Source of the DNA: Cylicocyclus nassatus
Taxonomy: Eukaryota; Nematoda; Chromadorea; Rhabditida; Strongylidae
DNA: 64,000 nt
Assembly: GCA_958299035.1 (NCBI GenBank)
Contig: CATQJL010000223.1
Coordinates: forward strand, 72,151,006 to 72,215,005
Direction of reading: 5' to 3'
The notes below the pieces were generated by a model that saw only the letters and a program-made list of their open reading frames with translations, was not told the origin of the DNA and searched no databases. Each line of letters begins with the position of its first letter. The stretch's first letter is position 1. The position numbers and the translations under genes were made by a program. Positions 57,786-64,000 of this stretch are shown here, piece after piece.

Positions 57786-60685
57786 TTAGATATGATCATA
57801 ATTTAGTAATTTAGGTAAGTCTGCCATCATCGATTTTTTCTTGAAGGTTTCAATATTGCCTGTGGAAATAATTTCAACAGGCAATCGTTGAAACCATCTC
57901 GCACATCGATAAAATAAGTAATTGAAAAGACCAGATCGATGATTTCTAATAGGTTTGTAGTGAAGATTGAATCCCCCTAATCTATCGCCTGTAGGCATGA
58001 AAATCCAGAATTTACTTGCTCTTAGTTTGACTTCTAAACGAAGTATTCGAAAGCAAAAGACTAGGTCAGCTATAGTGCGTCTTGTTATTAAAGCGGTTAA
58101 ACACAATGTCTTGTTTCGAACACTATAGTGAATTCCGTTTTGTATTTTGTCTGTTGTATTTCGATAATAAATTAGTCTAGTGAAGGTATGCTGAACTTTT
58201 TCGATTTTCGAAATATTCTTTTTTTGGAGGGACTCCAAACTTGAGAACAGTATTCTAATTGTGGAAGAAAATATGCTTGATAGAGTCTTGTCAAAATTAT
58301 CTTATTGGGGGTATGTATGTTTCGGAAAATCATGAATAGTGTCGAATACGCTTTCTTGACAATAAAATCGATGTGTTCAGAAAAATTCAGTTTAGAATCA
58401 ACAGTAATTCCCAGGTTTTTTACTGTTTGGCAAGTGTTTAATTCAACCTCCTTGACTAGATAAACAGCTGGAGTAATTATACCAAGGTGAAGAAAAGAGC
58501 ATTTTTTCGGATTAAGAGAGAGTCCATTTTGCGATGCCCAAGTACACATTTTATCAATGGACAATTGCAGTTCGTCATGAATTTTTCTGAAATTATGCTC
58601 ACCATACGCTGCATAGATTTTTATATCATCGGCGTAGATTTGGAAACTTATGTTATCTGATTTCAATAAACTAGGCAATTCTAAAGTGAAAATCAAAAAT
58701 AGTAGGGAAGATAAAACAGCCCCTTGGGGAACTCCATTAGGGCAAGAGAATCTATTAGAAAAAGCTTGTCCAACTTTTACAGTCATATTTCTACCATTTA
58801 GGTAAGATCCAAACCAACTCAAAAGATTTCCTGATATTTCGATATCTTTTAGCTTGAAAAGAAGGATATTGTGCGGAATTTTATCAAAAGCTTTCGAAAC
58901 GTCGAAATATATAACATCAACAGATTTCCCTGAATTCAGTGCTAGTCTACATTCAAAAATAGTTTCGATAAGATTAGTTGCAGTAGATCTGCCTGGTATG
59001 AATCCATGGTGCTCAGGTGATATAAGTTGGAATTTCTCGAGCCAAGATAATAATTTATGCTTTTATTATCTTTTCCATAATCTTGATTGCTATACAATTA
59101 TGACTAATCGGTCGAAAATCAGAGGTATATTCAGGTTTTGAAGTTTTTGGAATGGCAGTGACTATAGCCTCTTTCAATGCGGGAATCTCAGAATAATACA
59201 TAGAAATATTGAATAAATCAGCAAGAGGTCTAAAAAAATTATCTGCGCATTTCTTATATAAAATCTGAGGGATGCCATCAATTGGTTCCATGCAAGAAGG
59301 CTTCAAAGATAAAATGATCCGATGAATATCGGAAGGATGAAAATAGACAGTACTAAGGCTATTCTGATCAGAATGTTCATCTACTGAGAAACCTCTCGAA
59401 GGTGAATTTTTCTCAAATACACTGGCGAAATATGTACCCAGTGCATTGGCTTTTGCAGTATCATTACAAAAGCTTGAACCTGATTGGTCTTTGAGAAAGT
59501 GAATATTATTTCTTTTATGGAACTTTTGATGGATGTATTTGAATACATTCTTCATAGAAGCTTTTGATGCGAGACGACGTTCATAATTATCTAAAAATTT
59601 CTTGAGATGAAATTCGATATCGGAGCAGACCTTCTTGTAAGTGGGGTTTGTAAGAGGTGTTTTCAACGTATGGAATAAACGATATTTTTGCTCCATCAAA
59701 GAATTGGTGTGATTCGGATAACGAAAGTTACTTGTCACTTTCATTTTCATGGATCCAAAAAGGGACATGCCTTTGTAAATAATGTAACAGAACCTAAGGT
59801 ACAAATCATCTGTTAACCGATAGTTTTCGTAAGTTGAAATTAGGTCAGTATTCGATAAGTAATTATTGAGTCCATTATAATCAAAATTCGGAAAATCAGG
59901 GAGAGGGTAGGAGGGATCTGACAAAGCTTCATAATTGTAAGTGAATGCGATGATATTATGGTCAGAGGATGCAAAGGGTGGATGAATCTCGATATTATTG
60001 ATATCATCAGATGGTGACAGAATCAGGTCAAGAGTATTATTTGCATGAGTTGCTTGTTGAACTCTCTGTTTAAGTCCTGCGCTACGAGAAAGGTCAAGAA
60101 ATGGTTTGGATTCAGGCTTGAGAGCACTTTGGGTAATCCAATCAATGTGCAGATCAAAATCGCCAACTACAACTGTGTTTTTTGCAGCAGATAACAAGCC
60201 AGTCAAAACATCTATTACTTGTCCATTATCATCTCGAGTAGATTTTGGTGGACGGTAAACAACAATGAACCTGACAGGATTTGATCTTGATCTTGATAAA
60301 ACAAGCAATTCGAGCAAAAGTAAGCCGCATTTTGCTGTTGAGAGTCTGTCTACGTGTTTTACAAATATGTTATCTTTAACAAAACAGCAACACCACCCCC
60401 CCCCCTTTTGGGTTTGCCTGTCATTGCGGTATATAGAGTATGGCAAGTTTCCAATCAGTTCGGAATCGACTATTTTCGATTTCAACCAATTTCAGTCAAA
60501 AAGACAAGATCAGGTTTATCATGGGTCAAAAGAAATTGTAGGTGGTGTATTTTACTAGTTATACTTCGAGCACTGAACAGTAAACATTTGAGCGAGGATG
60601 GACAACCGTGCATGGTCAGTGGTTTCCCGAACGTCTGTTGGGAAGCTCCGAGATGTGCTTGAGTTGGCCGCGATATACGACCCAC
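57786..60685 (-). pseudogene. LINE ORF2: endonuclease and reverse transcriptase, frameshifted
   Basis: The 5' piece (60685-60482) contains LLFSARSITSKIHHLQFLL and PDLVFLTEIG, the start of an EEP endonuclease. A shift leads to the long frame 60485-59055 with VVYRPPKS, VVVGDFDLHIDW (Asp where Asn is usual in GDFN) and FASSDHNIIAF. The reverse transcriptase begins with TAIPKTSKPEYTSDFRPIS. Another shift near 59050 leads to HHGFIPGRSTATNLIE, IYFDVSKAFDKIPHN, NGVPQGAVLSSLLFLIF and the catalytic FQIYADDIKIYA. The final C-terminal segment (58238-57786, third frame change) contains HTFTRLIYYRN and YKPIRNHRSGLFNY. The RT motifs and C-terminus fit CR1/L2/Jockey-type LINEs. At least three frame changes make it inactive. 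Confidence 0.8.
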
Positions 60686-60729
60686 TCTTTCAGATTTCCC
60701 AGCATTACGTTCTCTCGCTTGTTGCCTAA

Positions 60730-61468
60730 GGCTTTGGCCATACTTTGCCCGTGTTACCAGTGTTAAAAGTGTTGCCAGTGTTGAAAGTGTTGAGAGTGTT
60801 GCCAGTGTTGAAAGTGTTGAAAGTGTTGCCAGTGTTGAAAGTGTTGAAGGTGTTGCCGGTGTTGAAAGTGGGAATCATCAGTCTTGCAGTTTCATTCTTC
60901 CTCGAACGATCTCACCGGCTGGTGAGTACGTCTGGGATGGAAATGGGAAACGAGAAATGAGACTGAAATGAGATAGGAAATGCTTTCGCAAAAGCTCCTC
61001 GAACAAATTTTTTAGAAAGTGAAGGACTTGTTTAAAAGAAGCAATCTCCAACATTTGAGAACGCTGCGAGACCTCCCAAAGATCTTTTGCTCACTAATCG
61101 CAGAAGCGCCGGATTCGACACCTAACACGCATTCTCATTAGACCTTACATTTCAAGTGTTGGAGATTGCCTATTCAGAACAAGTCCTTCACTTTCCAAAA
61201 AGTACGTTCGAGGAGCTTTTGCGAAAGCATTTCCTATTTCATTTCAGTCTCATTTCTCATTTCCCCTTTCCATCCCAGACGTACTCACCAGCCGGTGAGA
61301 TCGTTCGAGGAAGAATGAAACTGCAAGACTGATGATCCCACTTTCAACACCGGCAGCACCTTCAACACTTTCAACACTTTCAACACTGGCAACACTTTCA
61401 ACACTTTCAACACTGGCAACTGGCAACACTTTCAACACCGGCAACACGGGCAAAGTATGGCCAAAGCC
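60730..61468. mobile_element. 739-bp fold-back transposon (TAA duplication) inserted in LINE ORF1
   Basis: The ends GGCTTTGGCCATACTTTGCC are inverted and flanked by TAA at 60727-60729 and 61469-61471. Each arm begins with a minisatellite of TTGAAAGTGTTGCCAGTG-like units, then GGAATCATCAGTCTTGCAGT and more than 150 bp of matching sequence. The arms have different numbers of minisatellite units. LINE coding sequence abuts both sides, so it is a clean insertion. The Val/Leu- and Ser/Thr-rich frames across it come from the minisatellite. Confidence 0.85.
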
Positions 61469-61471
61469 TAA

Positions 61472-62040
61472 GTTCGTATTCGGCCCTTCTTTCCTCACTA
61501 GTCATGCTTCTGCGAATAAATACTTGCGAGAAGTTGAACGAGCGAAGGAAACGTGCATTGGCTAAGGCCCTTTGCCAGTGAAAAGTTGACGGTAGGATAA
61601 CCTTAACCAATCTCGGCCGTTCGGCATTTAGTTTGCCGATGCGATATACGTCACTTGGGCAACATTCTACGCCAACGATGTCCAAAATCTTCTCCACTTT
61701 GTCCTTGAGGTCTCTTGCTTTTTCGGATGCGCAGCATTCTTTAGGTGACTCCGGAATACCGCTAAGAACTAGGGTCCGCGACCGTTTCTCAGCCTCCACG
61801 TGCTCAGCGACTTCAATATGAAGCCTCTGAGAGAGGAGGCCGAGAAAACGATCTATAGCAGGATCCCTGTTCTTTTCTTTAATGCATAGAATGAGTTCGG
61901 CCGCCGACAGACTAGTGTAGTCGACGTCATTCTCATTCTGCGCATTGTCATCTGATGAGCAGATGATAGTAAATTGTTTGGATTGCGATTTTTGTTTGAA
62001 CGCGGAGCCATAATGCTTTACAACAAAGTCAAGTTAAGAA
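61472..62040 (-). pseudogene. LINE ORF1 (RNA-binding protein), disrupted
   Basis: ORF1 proteins bind element RNA. On the minus strand it includes an acidic N-terminal stretch (DDNAQNENDVDYTSLSAAEL), RSRTLVLSGIPESPKE, a first strand of an RRM-like fold as in other LINE ORF1 proteins, and RPRLVKVILPSTFHWQRAL. It reaches RRAEYELR at the insertion of the fold-back. The rest lies on the other side (QQARERNAGKSERVG, about 60726-60680) and runs directly into the start of ORF2. A start codon was not identified; a stop lies just upstream at about 62041. Confidence 0.72.
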
Positions 62041-62213
62041 TGGTAATGAGTGTATTCTGAGATTACCGTCTTGTGGCTAAGGCCAAAGATACTGAACACT
62101 AGCCAAATCTAGTGATCAGTATGCACAGGGAGTAAAAATGCAGTGGTATAATATGATCGAGAACTTATCCGATAGCGATGAGATAGAGTGATGAGATATG
62201 CCGACCACACTGA

Positions 62214-62297
62214 CGGGTTACAGGCAAGAGAATGACGAGAACGGGTTACAGGCAAGAGAATGACGAGAACGGGTTACAGGCAAGAGAATGACGAGAA
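62214..62297 (+). repeat. Tandem repeat, 3 perfect copies of a 28-bp unit
   Basis: ACGGGTTACAGGCAAGAGAA begins each unit; the copies are identical. Confidence 0.92.
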
Positions 62298-63479
62298 CTC
62301 AATACGAAACAACCAAACCATTCCAAACCATGCAACCCAACCACGAACAACAGTGGGCATAATATGTAGGGGGAAAATATAAAGTTTATACCTTTCGAGA
62401 AGAGACGGTTCCTTCAAGGTATGGTGAGTTTGTGCCAGATACCAAAATGCCTTGATCATCACATCACAAAGTCTGTGCTCCGCAGAAGTCCTATAAATAC
62501 GCGACATCGCGTGCCTTGCGCGTTCCTTGTCCTGCTTTCAGCATATCTTCTTCAAGATTTTCTGCACCTATTCAAAAGCAGCAGCTCTGTCGCGTTGAAC
62601 ACCTATAAGACTTCCGCAGCACACAGAATATGTGCTCAGACGTGAAACTCAAAAAATGTTTCGACACTTTGAGTTGAACTCTTCAACGCCTGGGTCTTTT
62701 TGTTGCCCTGACAGCATGACATAACGCATCGCTCGCTACCGCAGACATAAAAAGCACTGCTTAAAAAAATACCACTCCCACTTCCCCCACCGAAACAATT
62801 TTGAACCTAGCGATAATCTGAACGGTTATCCTAAACGATTTACCTTTTGCTCGATAACCATCTAAAGCGAAGATAAAAAGACAGGTGAACAATTCGAATA
62901 GGAAGTGTTTGGTTCATCCAAAGTTACACATGGTCCGACAGATGAAAAAAAGAAGAAAAAAAACCACTTACAACACTCAGTCAACAATGGCCAAACGAGT
63001 TAAGCTTATTAGATGCAAAAACTAACTTGTGCTCTCTTTCTGCCGTAACAGATACCGATGTCTTCATTTCAAGAGCGACTTCCTCAGCTGGTGAGAGCGG
63101 GCTTTAGAAAAATAAATGTACGGTGTGGTAGTGTACAAGACAGAAAAATATGCTTTACCTGTGTTACAAGGGCACCTCCGAAAATCGGTAAATGCGGATG
63201 ATTGATGATGATGGTGATTGTGGTAAAGTCGACTGCACGAAATCGCCCGGGTCGCTCTAGGTTGAACGCACGCGAGCGTGCCTGCAACTCGGCTGCCTGA
63301 TACAAACGCTATGCTGATATGACTCATTCGCGCGCATGCCAATGTTAGCCCGCAAGAGACACGCTCGCGGGCGTTTAGCCTATGCAGTCAACTATAACAC
63401 CGTTGGCACCACCACCAGACGGTTCGCTGCTCTCATCTTCATCCTCCTTGATTACTGGCCCGGCATGCCAAATTTGCGA
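62298..63479. other. Unassigned sequence
   Basis: No gene, RNA or structured repeat could be supported. Confidence 0.4.
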
Positions 63480-63990
63480 ACCAGTGGCCGTATTCATCAA
63501 CGAACCTTAAGGTTAAATTCTACCTCGAAAGCATGCCTAAAGGTAAAATTTAACCTCAAGGTAACTTTGCTATTCACAAAACTACCTTGAGGTTAAAATC
63601 TACCTGGTGGTCAAATGAATGTTCACTGACGCTTCTTCGGAGAGAGGATTGGCGCGTTTAGCGTGCAATCCACACAATACATTGCCGAATTCCATCCATC
63701 ATCTGCATTTCTTTGATAGTGGCCCGTAACTGAACTGAGGCCCTCATCCAAGGTTCGGTAAGGTAGACTGCCTATCACCAGCTTCCCATATTGGCCCGTA
63801 GTAAAGCTAATTCAGTTCAGGTGAACTGAACTGAGGCCCTCATCCAAGATTCAGTAAGGTAGACTGCCTACCACCAGCTCTCCACGTTGTACGAATGCAA
63901 AATGAGATTTCAGCTGACCGTCCGTCTACCTGACGAGGTAGTCTACCTTACTTCAGTCAGTTCACATTCAGTTAGACTACCAATTGATGT
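63480..63990. repeat. Cluster of short inverted and direct repeats
   Basis: ACCTTAAGGTTAAATTCTAC, its inverse and near copies alternate at 63504-63606. A longer direct repeat follows (CTGAACTGAGGCCCTCATCC at about 63731 and 63826), each copy with TAAGGTAGACTGCCTA, and an inverse TAGTCTACCTTA near 63940. Possibly the left part of a repeat continuing beyond the window. Confidence 0.65.
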
Positions 63991-64000
63991 AAATAGTGTG

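Larger units (their letters stand above)
56937..62040 (-). mobile_element. CR1/L2-like non-LTR retrotransposon, minus strand, split by an insertion
   Basis: Read on the minus strand it has ORF1 (about 62040-61470, resuming below 60727), ORF2 (about 60620-57786), an 850-bp 3' UTR and a TAAA-type simple-repeat tail at 56960-56937. The 5' end is not defined. A TAA-flanked fold-back at 60730-61468 interrupts ORF1. Confidence 0.8.

Noticed and set aside
60745..61498. Val/Leu-rich and Ser/Thr-rich frames
   Set aside because: They are encoded by the TTGAAAGTGTTGCCAG-type minisatellite of the fold-back transposon.

Overview
The window looks like repeat-rich, mostly non-genic DNA from a nematode, most likely a strongylid-like (clade V) parasite. 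The reasons are a UPF1-like SF1 helicase fragment of a type I associate with expanded nematode families, RTE- and CR1/L2-like LINEs, Ty3/gypsy- and probable BEL/Pao-type LTR elements, mariner and PIF/Harbinger-like elements, many long homopolymeric C runs and short introns with TTTCAG-like acceptors. The species cannot be named from the sequence. I see no intact single-copy host gene and no rRNA, tRNA, CRISPR array or bacterial-type operon.

Layout. 1-3.0 kb: 3' part of a frameshifted RTE-clade LINE. 3.5-10 kb: small inverted-repeat elements (a MITE with a 9-bp target duplication, a TAA-flanked hairpin MITE) and a 794-bp solo LTR with a perfect 5-bp duplication. 11.7-14.0 kb: a diverged tandem-repeat array. 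14.2-18.3 kb: a mariner-type fold-back, an LTR plus primer-binding site, a TIR element sitting just behind it, and a TA-flanked palindromic element. 18.8-25.3 kb: a block bounded by inverted GC-rich arrays of about 21-bp repeats that share a terminal sequence, possibly one large DNA transposon, with minus-strand exon-like sequence inside.

26.3-36.1 kb is the most interesting part: a decayed Ty3/gypsy-like element. After gag (capsid-like region, CCHC knuckle) it carries a signal-peptide-like segment and a cysteine-rich membrane glycoprotein-like region with a transmembrane segment. The protease, reverse transcriptase, RNase H and integrase follow. The order therefore appears to be gag-env-pol, not gag-pol-env. 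A mariner-type MITE has inserted cleanly into the glycoprotein region. Behind the integrase lies a further broken reading frame (acidic/SR-rich N-terminus, then a globular-looking region) that I do not recognise.

36.3-45.5 kb: MITEs, nested Harbinger-like hairpins and short tandem repeats. 43.9-50.1 kb: a large inverted duplication surrounding a minus-strand 3' LTR and a helicase pseudogene, followed by a fold-back of about 1.5 kb. 50-56.7 kb: more MITEs and a second copy of the mariner fold-back. 56.9-62.0 kb: a minus-strand CR1/L2-like LINE (ORF1 plus EN-RT ORF2) split by a TAA-flanked fold-back transposon. 62-64 kb: short tandem and inverted repeats.

Almost every coding segment is interrupted, so the window reads as layered mobile-element insertions and not as a functioning gene cluster.
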